Assembly: GCA_947177595.1 (NCBI GenBank)
Contig: CAMWUZ010000027.1
Location: forward strand, 1-12,763
Origin: an uncultured Porphyromonadaceae bacterium
GTDB taxonomy: Bacteria; Bacteroidota; Bacteroidia; Bacteroidales; Muribaculaceae
Direction of reading: 5' to 3'
Length of the DNA stretch: 12,763 nt
The notes beneath the pieces are model-generated. The model had not been told where the DNA came from, did no database searches, and saw nothing but the letters and a program-made list of their open reading frames with translations. Numbering within the stretch: the first letter of the stretch is position 1; every line of letters starts with the position of its first letter. The translations under genes were made by a program, and so were the position numbers. This document shows, piece by piece, positions 1 to 8,200 of the stretch.

Positions 1-59
1 AAGACGGCATACGCGCTTCCTCTACGTCTCGTGGGCTCGGAGATGTCGATAAGAGACAG
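1..59 (+). other. Illumina Nextera i7 adapter (contamination)
   Basis: These bases are library adapter, not genome. Bases 1-17 match the end of the P7 primer with two mismatches (positions 14 and 16). Bases 18-25 read TCCTCTAC, which I recall as the adapter-strand form of Nextera index N712. Bases 26-40 are the Nextera read-2 linker. Bases 41-59 match the 19-base Tn5 mosaic end AGATGTGTATAAGAGACAG except at positions 47-48 (CG instead of GT). True genomic sequence therefore starts at base 60. The mosaic end here is an artificial library sequence and not evidence of a Tn5 transposon in this organism. Confidence 0.97.
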
Positions 60-791
60 GTAAAACATGAAAATTTCGTGCCGGTTCGGCTTGCCGATCA
101 AGAAATCCGTCCCATGGGACACCTTAACGGCACTGCGGGTTTTGGAAGAGAGGATTATGACCGCTATAATGACTTATGGTGCATAGGGCAGAATTCAACG
201 GAATATCTGGATGAGATCGATGGTTCCGCACAGCATAATGTCATCAAATCAGTTTATGACCCATGTCCTCCGGAATTCATGGTTCCGCCAAACCGCGCGT
301 TTGACAAACTGAACCCTGAAGATGGCGGAGGTAAATGGGTTGAGATGTTTACGGCAGATGAAACAGGATATTACTCATTCGGCAGATATGAATTCTCGGA
401 ATTCAATCTTGTTCTCCCGGCTATGCCATATCTCTCAAGCCGTATGGGTGGTGGAGGAGAGAGCGTGTTATATCAGGAACGCGTACCGCAGTGCGACCGT
501 ATTGAAGAACTTCGCAGAGATGGCTATCCGGATGTCCGTTATTGCTTCCCCATGGAGGAGACCCTCTTCGGAAATTCCTGTTCGCTGTGGACAGCTGATA
601 TCACCAATTTTACAGGAGGTAACTTTATAGGTGGCTCAATATATAATATCACCGGAAATTTCGTGACACGTCCAGCTGCAGTATGGGGTTCGAACGGTCC
701 CACCGCACAGGAAGCCACTGACCCGCGACCGGCGAGTGGATTCGGATGGAGTTGCGGAGCGCGACAGATCAGACCCGTAAGAGAAAAATAG
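60..791 (+). CDS. Fimbrillin-like surface protein, C-terminal fragment
   Basis: This is the last 243 or so codons of a larger gene; the reading frame is open from the first genomic base after the adapter, so the GTG at 78 is not a real start. The fragment has the wording typical of Bacteroidales fimbrillin/FISUMP-like exported proteins: a VYDPCPPEFMVPPNRAF segment near the middle (the usual form is VYDPCP.GF.VP), aromatic- and glycine-rich beta-strand stretches, and the closing GWSCGARQIRPVRE. Such proteins are normally lipid-anchored at the outer membrane and act as fimbrial tip or adhesin subunits. The signal peptide and N-terminal domain lie outside the window, so neither the anchor nor the exact subfamily can be seen. 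Its stop lies only 12 bases before the transporter gene. The family call is fairly firm; the ligand is unknown. Confidence 0.72.
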   Translation, partial: VKHENFVPVRLADQEIRPMGHLNGTAGFGREDYDRYNDLWCIGQNSTEYLDEIDGSAQHNVIKSVYDPCPPEFMVPPNRAFDKLNPEDGGGKWVEMFTADETGYYSFGRYEFSEFNLVLPAMPYLSSRMGGGGESVLYQERVPQCDRIEELRRDGYPDVRYCFPMEETLFGNSCSLWTADITNFTGGNFIGGSIYNITGNFVTRPAAVWGSNGPTAQEATDPRPASGFGWSCGARQIRPVREK

Positions 792-803
792 CGACTCACC
801 CAC

Positions 804-2468
804 ATGGATTGGCTTCAAACCGTTCTCATCGAGCACTCACCGCTTCAGGCGGTGGTGGTGATTTCAATCATCATCGCGGCTGGACTCGGTCTCGGAAAAA
901 TTCACATCTGTGGAGTGAGCCTCGGAGTCACATGGGTTTTCTTCGCCGGTATCCTTGCCGGACATTTCGGACTCTCCATTGACCCGGCAATGCTTTCATA
1001 CGCGGAGAGTTTCGGATTGGTACTCTTTGTATATGAACTCGGTTTGAAAGTCGGTCCCGGCTTCTTCAGCTCATTCCGCACAGGCGGTATTAAGCTGAAC
1101 CTGATCGGACTTTCTGTAGTTTTGCTCGGCACATTCATGGCTATCGGCTTCTCGCTCTCCATGAAAATACCCATGGCGGACATGGTCGGTATCATCGCCG
1201 GAGCAACAACAAACACCCCATCGCTCGGTGCAGCCCAGCAAACCCTGCAGCAGCTCGGGCAGAGCGCAAGCGGAGCCGCGCTAAGTTGCGCCGTGACATA
1301 TCCGCTCGGTGTGGTTGGAGTTATTCTCGCCATTATCGTGATAAGAAAACTTGCTGTCCGTCCTGCCGACCTTACGCCCCAGGCATCTGAAACAGACCAT
1401 TCCGGCACATATATAGCAGCCTTCCAGATTCACAATCCTGCCGTTTTCGGTAAAACAGTAAAGGAAGCGGCGGCATATATCCAGCCGAAGTTTGTCATCT
1501 CACGCCTCTGGAGACAAGGTCAGGTCAGCATTCCGACCTCCGATACTCCACTGCTCGAAGGCGACCGGCTGCTTGTCATCGCCACAGAAAAAGATGTGCC
1601 TGCACTCACCGTTCTATTCGGAGAGCAGGAGCACACCGACTGGAATAAAGATGATATTGACTGGAATGCCATTGACTCGTCCCTAATATCACGCCACATA
1701 ATTGTTTCCCGACCTGAAATCAACGGTAAGCGCCTCGGATCTCTTCGCCTACGCAATAGCTACGGCATAAATATTTCCCGCGTGCTGAGAAGCGGAGTTT
1801 CATTGCTGGCGCGCCCGGATCTTGTGCTTCAACTTGGCGACAGGCTCACTGTTGTAGGAGAAGCTAAAGCGATAGAAAATGTCGAGAAAGTACTCGGCAA
1901 CACCGCTATCGCACTGAAAGATCCAAATCTTGCCGCTATCTTTATAGGTATAGTTCTCGGTCTCCTTCTCGGCAGCATACCCATTTTTGTACCCGGAGTC
2001 GGTGCACCGGTAAGGCTCGGACTTGCCGGCGGCCCCATTGTCGCGGGTATCATTATAGGAGCATTCGGTCCACGATTCAGATTGGTCACCTATACCACAC
2101 GCTCAGCAAACCTTATGCTTCGCGGCATAGGGCTTTCGCTCTATCTCGCCTGTCTCGGACTCGATGCCGGTGCGCATTTCCTTGACACCATACTCAGAGC
2201 GGACGGCGTCACCTGGATTGCTGTCGGTTTCATCATCACGATTATCCCCTCTCTCATTATGATATATGCCGCTATGCGGTGGAACAAACTTGACTTCGGC
2301 AGTGCGTGTGGCACAGTCTGCGGCGCTATGGCTAATCCTATGGCACTGACTTACGCGGGTGACACTATTCCCGGAGACTCACCTGCCGTGAGCTATGCAA
2401 CCGCATACCCTCTTGCTATGTTTGCGAGAGTTGTCATAGCGCAACTGCTCGTTCTATTCTTTGTTTAA
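804..2468 (+). CDS. AspT/YidE/YbjL-family transporter with two RCK_C domains
   Basis: A 554-residue inner-membrane protein with the full architecture of the aspartate:alanine exchanger-like family. There is an N-terminal bundle of about five membrane segments (residues 5-182), two tandem cytoplasmic TrkA-C/RCK_C domains (about 205-275 and 295-370), and a second membrane bundle (about 372-554). The duplicated family signature is visible twice: GATTNTPSLGAAQ at 133-145 and the diverged GAMANPMAL at 507-515. AspT itself exchanges aspartate for alanine; YidE and YbjL have no firmly assigned substrate, and none can be assigned here. RCK_C domains usually bind a small ligand such as a nucleotide and gate transport. 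The ATG at 804 is the natural start, since membrane segment 1 follows at once. The gene is followed after 12 bases by the kinase-like gene, suggesting co-transcription. No promoter is visible in the 12-base gap before it. Confidence 0.88.
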   Translation: MDWLQTVLIEHSPLQAVVVISIIIAAGLGLGKIHICGVSLGVTWVFFAGILAGHFGLSIDPAMLSYAESFGLVLFVYELGLKVGPGFFSSFRTGGIKLNLIGLSVVLLGTFMAIGFSLSMKIPMADMVGIIAGATTNTPSLGAAQQTLQQLGQSASGAALSCAVTYPLGVVGVILAIIVIRKLAVRPADLTPQASETDHSGTYIAAFQIHNPAVFGKTVKEAAAYIQPKFVISRLWRQGQVSIPTSDTPLLEGDRLLVIATEKDVPALTVLFGEQEHTDWNKDDIDWNAIDSSLISRHIIVSRPEINGKRLGSLRLRNSYGINISRVLRSGVSLLARPDLVLQLGDRLTVVGEAKAIENVEKVLGNTAIALKDPNLAAIFIGIVLGLLLGSIPIFVPGVGAPVRLGLAGGPIVAGIIIGAFGPRFRLVTYTTRSANLMLRGIGLSLYLACLGLDAGAHFLDTILRADGVTWIAVGFIITIIPSLIMIYAAMRWNKLDFGSACGTVCGAMANPMALTYAGDTIPGDSPAVSYATAYPLAMFARVVIAQLLVLFFV

Positions 2469-2480
2469 ATTTAAATTACC

Positions 2481-3152
2481 ATGAATACCGGAGAAATTAA
2501 GATGCCTGATGCCATAATAACTATCGGACGCCAGTTTGGTAGCGGAGGAAGAGAACTCGGTAAAAAACTCGCCGAGGCGTTCAACTACAGCTATTATGAC
2601 AAGGAGCTCCTCAGCGAAGCCGCCAAAAGAGCCGGCATGGATCCCGGATTTTTTGAAAAAAACGATGAGCGTGCACCTTCGTTTATCAATGGCATCTTCT
2701 CTTTTGCGCTTGGACTCACACCTAATAATATATACACCGGCTCAACAGCTATAAGTGATGACAGCCTTTACCGCGCCCAGAGCGATTTCATTCAGTCGCT
2801 TACCGAACAGGGTCCATGCGTAATAGTAGGCAGAAGCGCTGATTATGTTCTGCGTGATAATCCTAAAGCCGTAAATCTGTTTGTCCATGCTCCTATGGAC
2901 TCATGTATCGACCGTATTCTCCGCCGTGAGCCCACTCTTTCACGCGAAAAAGCACGTGCAAGAGCTGAAAAAGTCAATCGCCTCAGAGCCAACTACTATA
3001 ACTTCTACACTGACAAAACATGGGGAGCCGCAAACAGCTACCACCTGTCTCTGGATACATCGCTCCTCTCTATGGATGACCTCACGGAAATAGTCCGCAC
3101 CTATATCCTACGCCGATTCCCTACCGTGAATACAGCTCAGAGCGAGAAGTAA
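2481..3152 (+). CDS. Cytidylate kinase-like family protein
   Basis: A 223-residue P-loop kinase-like protein of the Cytidylate_kin2 type. The nucleotide-binding loop is ITIGRQFGSGGRELGKKLA at residues 13-31, a variant of the Walker A motif. A second conserved strand-turn reads CVIVGRSADYVL (113-124). The lid and base-recognition region, rich in arginine, spans about 145-185 (RILRREPTLSREKARAR, then YYNFYTDKTWG). True Cmk phosphorylates CMP/dCMP; members of this relative family are widespread in Bacteroidales beside a normal Cmk, and their substrate is not settled, so cmk is not assigned. The start is uncertain: the ATG at 2481 gives the listed product, but an in-frame ATG at 2502 directly precedes the conserved core (MPDAIITIGRQ) and has GGAG eight bases upstream. 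It lies 12 bases after the transporter stop. Confidence 0.85.
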   Translation: MNTGEIKMPDAIITIGRQFGSGGRELGKKLAEAFNYSYYDKELLSEAAKRAGMDPGFFEKNDERAPSFINGIFSFALGLTPNNIYTGSTAISDDSLYRAQSDFIQSLTEQGPCVIVGRSADYVLRDNPKAVNLFVHAPMDSCIDRILRREPTLSREKARARAEKVNRLRANYYNFYTDKTWGAANSYHLSLDTSLLSMDDLTEIVRTYILRRFPTVNTAQSEK

Positions 3153-3174
3153 AACCGGTTCACATCTCCGTTTT
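3151..3174. terminator. Possible bidirectional terminator between convergent genes
   Basis: A weak hairpin sits between the kinase-like gene and the end of comF. AAAA plus CGG (3151-3158, with one bulged C) pairs with CCG plus TTTT (3168-3174), around the loop TTCACATCT. The A-run and T-run on the two arms would serve as U-tracts for either direction. The stem is short, so this is tentative. Confidence 0.4.
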
Positions 3175-3196
3175 GATGTTCAACTGATAATCTATA

Positions 3197-3898
3197 TCAA
3201 TTTGAACGGGTAAAACCGAGGGAGGCAATGCTGATTGTCGCGGTGGGAACTACTGCATGGATTGCATCGGCACAACTGAGTAAAGTTGCTCCTGTAGTGA
3301 TCACATCATCAACTATCAGTATATGCTTATCCTCCAACTCCTCCGGGTCTTCCACATTGAATATATCGCGCGTATTCATCCATCGCTCAAATGAGCCGCG
3401 CCGGGTCTGGGTTGCATGAGAGCGTATGGCAACAAGGTTGTCGCATACGGGTATTCCTGATACTTCACTCAGTCCTTTCGCTATTTCCTCGCTCTGATTA
3501 TAACCGCGCCTCAGCTCCTTAAACCAATGGAGCGGAACGGGCAAAATCACATCGATTCCGTCAAAAAATCCATCCGGTTTTATCTCGCGGCCAAACATAA
3601 CCGCAAGATTATACGCAAGCATAGGACGATTATTATACTTCGCAGACTGAATCATCCGGGCGTATGCATTCTCCTTATAATAATAGAAAAATGATGCCGC
3701 CTTACATATAGGAGTATGTCCGGCAAGGCGCTTGTGGATTTCACTGAACACCTGATTATGGAGATTGGTGCGAGGAATATCTGCAAAACAATGCAGACAC
3801 AAAGTCTTTTCACCATGCACGAGAGTGGTATCGCATACTTCGCAAACATCCGGAAAAATCAGCGACACAAAGTCTTTCAACCAGCTTTTCACTCCCAT
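3197..3898 (-). CDS. comF: ComF family phosphoribosyltransferase-like protein
   Basis: A 233-residue protein with the standard ComF layout. Near the N-terminus is a zinc-ribbon with CxxC pairs at Cys19/Cys22 and Cys34/Cys37. The rest is a type I phosphoribosyltransferase fold ending in the PRPP-binding loop VDDVITTGAT at residues 196-205, with the two acidic residues at 197-198. ComF is needed for DNA uptake in naturally competent bacteria (also called GntX or Com101 in some species). In organisms not known to be competent its role is unclear, possibly nucleotide salvage linked to DNA uptake or repair. It is the last gene of the leftward operon. Its ATG at 3898 lies inside the end of recX (10-base overlap), indicating translational coupling. 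Length is typical for the family. Confidence 0.9.
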   Translation of the reverse strand: MGVKSWLKDFVSLIFPDVCEVCDTTLVHGEKTLCLHCFADIPRTNLHNQVFSEIHKRLAGHTPICKAASFFYYYKENAYARMIQSAKYNNRPMLAYNLAVMFGREIKPDGFFDGIDVILPVPLHWFKELRRGYNQSEEIAKGLSEVSGIPVCDNLVAIRSHATQTRRGSFERWMNTRDIFNVEDPEELEDKHILIVDDVITTGATLLSCADAIHAVVPTATISIASLGFTRSN

Positions 3899-4365
3899 AC
3901 GGCACCACTCTTGATCAGTGAGGATACCAACGAAGTTTCAAATCCGCGGGTCACTCCGAAACGAAACAGTTTTGTTCTACCCTCGTAAGTATTACCCTCC
4001 TTAAGCGCACGAGCTTTCGCTTTCAGCGTTTTCAGCGCCACTTCCGCATATTCTTCTGCATCTATCTCATCCAGAGCCGTCTCCGCAACCGATTTTGGAA
4101 TGCGCTTTGCAGCAAGGTGAGCCAGTATCTTCAGCTTACCCCACCCCGAAAAGCGATATTTATCGCGCGCGAATGCGATTGAGAACCGCTCATCATCCAC
4201 AAACTTTTCTGCAATCAGCCGGTCGATAATCTTCTCGGAAGCATCTGCCCCAACGCCCCAGTTGAAGAGCTTGCGACGCAAGTCATAAGAACATTGCTCC
4301 GATCTGGCACACAGATCCTGCAAGCGCGACAGTGCAATATCCGGAGTAACAGGTTTCTTATTCAT
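3889..4365 (-). CDS. recX: Regulatory protein RecX
   Basis: A 158-residue, all-helical, highly charged protein matching the RecX family, which binds RecA filaments and damps or disassembles them. Visible family landmarks are ALSRLQDLCARSEQCSYDLRRKL (about residues 11-33, the first three-helix repeat) and IIDRLIAEKFVDDERFSIAFARDK (about 46-69), where the DDERF core is the family hallmark. GWGKLKILAHLAAKRIP follows at about 74-90. A third repeat occupies the C-terminal third and ends in SSLIKSG. The start at 4365 overlaps the end of prmC by 8 bases and the stop overlaps the start of comF by 10. recX often adjoins recA in other phyla; recA is not seen here. Confidence 0.9.
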   Translation of the reverse strand: MNKKPVTPDIALSRLQDLCARSEQCSYDLRRKLFNWGVGADASEKIIDRLIAEKFVDDERFSIAFARDKYRFSGWGKLKILAHLAAKRIPKSVAETALDEIDAEEYAEVALKTLKAKARALKEGNTYEGRTKLFRFGVTRGFETSLVSSLIKSGAVWE

Positions 4366-5218
4366 GAACAGCTTTTATAAAGCGATTCTTCGCCGAAGTA
4401 TCCTTGATTACTTCTACATCCTCAAAACCTAAGTCGCTGAGATATTCGCTGAGTTCCCGAGCATAGTCCGGATTTATTTCAAAATAAAGCATTCCGCCCG
4501 AGGACAGCGATTCTGCGGCAAATCGAGAAATAGGCTTGTAAAATTTCAGCGGGTCATTGTCGGGCACAAACAGCGCGAGAGCAGGCTCATAGTCGAGAAC
4601 GTTCGGTTCCATTGCCGCTTTTTCTTTTTCCGTTATATACGGCGGATTACTCACAATTATATCGAATGACTCATGTGACGGGCTGAGAGTGAGGACATCT
4701 TCACGTACAAACCGGATATTAGTTTTAAGAGCCACGGAGTTTTCACGCGCAACCGCAAGCGCAGCTTCGCTTATATCTATAGCCGTTACAGAGGCATACG
4801 GGAGATTCCGTGCAAGCGCCACAGCTATACATCCGGAACCGGTGCATAGGTCGGCAACACGGAGATCAGCCCTATCTCTCCAGTCCCTCACGATAATATC
4901 CACCAGTTCTGCGGTCTCCGGACGCGGAATAAGCACATACGGAGTAACCTTGAACTCCATTCCATAGAAATCCGCGATTCCAAATATATACTGAATCGGT
5001 TCATTATTAAGAAGACGCGAAACTATCTTCCCTACCTTGCCTTCAATAAAGTCTCCCGCCTCTTGCGCTCCTTTGAGCACAAGATCAGCGGGAGTAAAAC
5101 CTTTGAGTCTTTCAAAAATCAGCCGTGTCATAGCCCTTGCCTCCGACTGGGGGTATCGGGCGGACAGTTGCCTGACTGTTTCAGCCGCAAGCAGCGAGTA
5201 GGTTAATACTCGTCCCAC
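4358..5218 (-). CDS. prmC: Release factor glutamine methyltransferase PrmC (HemK)
   Basis: A 286-residue S-adenosylmethionine-dependent enzyme that methylates the glutamine of the GGQ motif in release factors RF1 and RF2, improving peptide release at stop codons. An N-terminal helical substrate-recognition domain covers about residues 1-80. LIPRPETAEL (96-105) is the usual interdomain signature. The SAM-binding motif I is ADLCTGSGCIAVALA (122-136), and the catalytic, glutamine-binding NPPY is at 191-194. The length is normal. The ATG at 5218 overlaps the last 16 bases of carB; the next in-frame ATG (residue 30) would cut the N-terminal domain, so the overlapping start is preferred. The gene is translated from the same leftward transcript as carAB. 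Confidence 0.95.
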   Translation of the reverse strand: MGRVLTYSLLAAETVRQLSARYPQSEARAMTRLIFERLKGFTPADLVLKGAQEAGDFIEGKVGKIVSRLLNNEPIQYIFGIADFYGMEFKVTPYVLIPRPETAELVDIIVRDWRDRADLRVADLCTGSGCIAVALARNLPYASVTAIDISEAALAVARENSVALKTNIRFVREDVLTLSPSHESFDIIVSNPPYITEKEKAAMEPNVLDYEPALALFVPDNDPLKFYKPISRFAAESLSSGGMLYFEINPDYARELSEYLSDLGFEDVEVIKDTSAKNRFIKAVHE

Positions 5219-8200
5219 GGTTTGATTTCTATATCGTCAAGCGGCAGGGTGCAGAAAGCATTGATGAATGCCGATGCAAGACGCGCATTGGTGAGCAGAG
5301 GTATATTGAGATCGATTGCCGCTCTGCGAATCTTGTGTCCGTTGCCCAGCTCGGTAGGAGTAAGGTTTTTGGGAACGTTCACCACCAAATCGATTTCTTT
5401 ATCGTGAAGCATCTGCAATGCCTGAGGCTGCATATCAGCCTGACTCGGCCAATATACTTTCACCGCGGGAATACCGTTGTCGTTGAGGAACTGATGGGTT
5501 CCGGTTGTGGCATAAATACGATAACCTTTATTGTGTAGCTGATGTGCTGCATCAAGCATATCTGCCTTCTGCTTTGCAGAGCCTGTGGAGAGAAGAATTC
5601 CTTTCTTGGGTATTCTCAGCCCTACTGACATCATGGCTTTCAGCAACGCCTCGGATGTATCAACACCGATACATCCCACCTCGCCGGTAGAGCTCATATC
5701 TACACCGAGCACCGGATCAGCACCTTGCAGACGGGAGAAACTGAACTGGGAAGCCTTGATACCCACATAATCAAGGTCAAACGCATTTTTGTGCGGCTTC
5801 TCGACCGGGATACCGAGCATCACCTTGGTCGCTATGTCGATAAAATTGATTTTGAGCACTTTTGACACAAACGGGAAACTACGGCTTGCACGAAGATTAC
5901 ACTCAATCACCTTGATGTCATTGTTTTTTGCAAGGAACTGAATGTTGAACGGTCCGGAAATATTGAGAGCCTTGGCTATCTGAGACGATACTTTCTTGAT
6001 GCGGCGCATGGTCTCAACATAGAGTTTCTGCGGCGGGAACTGAATGGTAGCGTCGCCGGAGTGCACGCCGGCGTATTCTATATGCTCGCTTATGGCGTAA
6101 ACCTTAATCTCACCGTTCTGAGCAACCGCGTCCATCTCGATCTCTTTGGCATTCTGAATAAACTCTGACACAACGACCGGATGCTGCTTGCTCACATTGG
6201 CGGCAAGACGGAGGAACCGCTCAAGCTCGTCGGGATTGGAGCAAACGTTCATCGCCGCGCCACTGAGAACATAGCTCGGACGCACGAGCACCGGGAAGCC
6301 AACCTCATCGATAAACTTGTTGATATCCTCGAAACTGGTCAGCTCTCTCCATCTGGGCTGATCGATACCGAGGCGGTCAAGCATTGCCGAGAATTTATTT
6401 CTGTCCTCCGCATTGTCGATGCTCTTTGCGGTAGTGCCGAGAATATTGACACCACGTTCATCAAGACGGGTCGCGAGGTTGTTGGGAATCTGTCCGCCTA
6501 CCGAGAGAATTACTCCGTGAGGTGTTTCCATATCAAGGATATCCATCACCCTCTCGAATGTGAGCTCGTCAAAGTAAAGACGGTCACACATATCGTAGTC
6601 GGTGGATACTGTTTCAGGATTATAGTTGATCATCACCGATCTCCAGCCCTCTTTCTTTACTGTAAGCAGAGCGTTTACCGAGCACCAGTCAAACTCAACG
6701 GAGCTGCCTATGCGGTAAGCACCGCTGCCAAGCACCACAATGGAACGGTGGTCATGCAGATATGTGATGTCGTTTTCACTACCGTTGTATGTTAGATACA
6801 GATAGTTTGTCTGCGCGGGATATTCTGCCGCGAGAGTATCTATCTGCTTGACAACCGGCACGATACCGAGACCCTTGCGGTATTCTCTCACTTTGAGATT
6901 ATATTTCTCGGCATTGTTTTTCATCTCGCTCTTGAATATAGAGCGTGCAACCTGAAAATCGCTGAAGCCCTGTTCCTTGGCAAGACGGAGAAGGTCTGCG
7001 GGCAGATCTTCAAGACTATTGAAATCCTGAAGAAGATGAGATGTGGTGACAATATTCTGGAGACGATACAGGAACCAGCGGTCAATCTTGGTGAGTTCAT
7101 GAATCTTATCTACCGAGTAGCCCTTTTCGAGTGCGCTTGCGATCACGAATATACGCTTGTCGGTGGGTTCGGCGAGAGCCTTGTCAATATCTTCCACGGC
7201 AATCTCCTTGTTGCCGGTGAAACCGTGCATTCCCTGACCGATCATGCGCAGACCCTTCTGAATCACCTCCTCAAAAGTTCTGCCGATAGCCATAACCTCG
7301 CCTACGCTCTTCATTGAAGAACCGATTTCGCGACGAACACCATGGAATTTACCGAGATCCCAACGCGGTATCTTACAAACTATATAGTCAAGAGCCGGCT
7401 CGAAGAACGCGCTTGTTTCTTTAGTCACACTGTTCTTAAGATCAAACAATCCGTAACCGAGACCGAGTTTCGCCGCAACGAAAGCGAGAGGATAGCCGGT
7501 GGCTTTGGATGCGAGGGCGGATGAGCGGCTGAGACGTGCGTTAACCTCAATGACGCGATAGTCCATCGACTGCGGATCAAAGGCATACTGCACGTTACAT
7601 TCACCCACAATGCCGATATGGCGGATGATTTTGATAGCTAGTTTGCGGAGGTAGTGGTAATCCTCGTTGGTCAGTGTCTGGGAAGGAGCGACAACTATAC
7701 TCTCACCGGTATGGATGCCGAGCGGGTCGAAGTTCTCCATGTTGCAGACTGTTATACAGTTGTCAAAGCGGTCACGCACCACCTCATATTCAACCTCTTT
7801 CCATCCCTTGAGTGATTTTTCAACAAGTACCTGAGGTGAGAATGAAAGCGCTTTTTCAGTCAGGGCAATAAGCTCCTGCTCGTTGTCGCAGAAACCGCTG
7901 CCAAGACCGCCGAGCGCATATGCCGCGCGGACAATAACCGGAAATCCGAGACGGTTTGCTGCTTCAAGTGCATCAGGCACAGAGCTGACTGCCTCGCTCT
8001 TGATTGTCTTGATATCTATTTCATCCAGTTTCTTTACAAACAGCTCACGGTCTTCAGTATCCATGATAGCCTGCACGGGAGTGCCGAGCACTTTCACGCC
8101 ATATTTTTCAAGAACTCCGCTTCGATAAAGCTCCACGCCACAGTTGAGCGCGGTCTGTCCGCCGAAAGCAAGCAGAATGCCGTCCGGCTTCTCGCGGGCG

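Noticed and set aside
41..59. A Tn5-like mosaic end as evidence of a native transposon
   Set aside because: It is joined to Nextera linker, index and P7 sequence, so it is library adapter.
78..80. GTG as the start codon of the first protein
   Set aside because: The frame is open without stops back to the adapter junction at base 60, and the protein matches only the C-terminal part of its family, so the gene is truncated by the contig edge.
191..404. Four GAATTC hexamers within about 215 bases
   Set aside because: They fall in coding sequence as varied codon pairs (for example Asn-Ser, Glu-Phe) and show no wider repeat unit; probably chance.
902..1408. A 168-codon open frame on the minus strand inside the transporter gene
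   Set aside because: Antisense to a clear membrane-protein gene, with low-complexity Pro/Ser/Thr content and no family resemblance.
2481..3152. Assigning the kinase-like gene as the essential cmk
   Set aside because: The sequence follows the cytidylate-kinase-like side family with a variant loop, and its substrate is not established.
6181..6795. A 204-codon open frame on the plus strand inside carB
   Set aside because: It lies wholly antisense to a strongly conserved full-length carB, has no recognisable motifs and reflects the third-base composition of the real gene.
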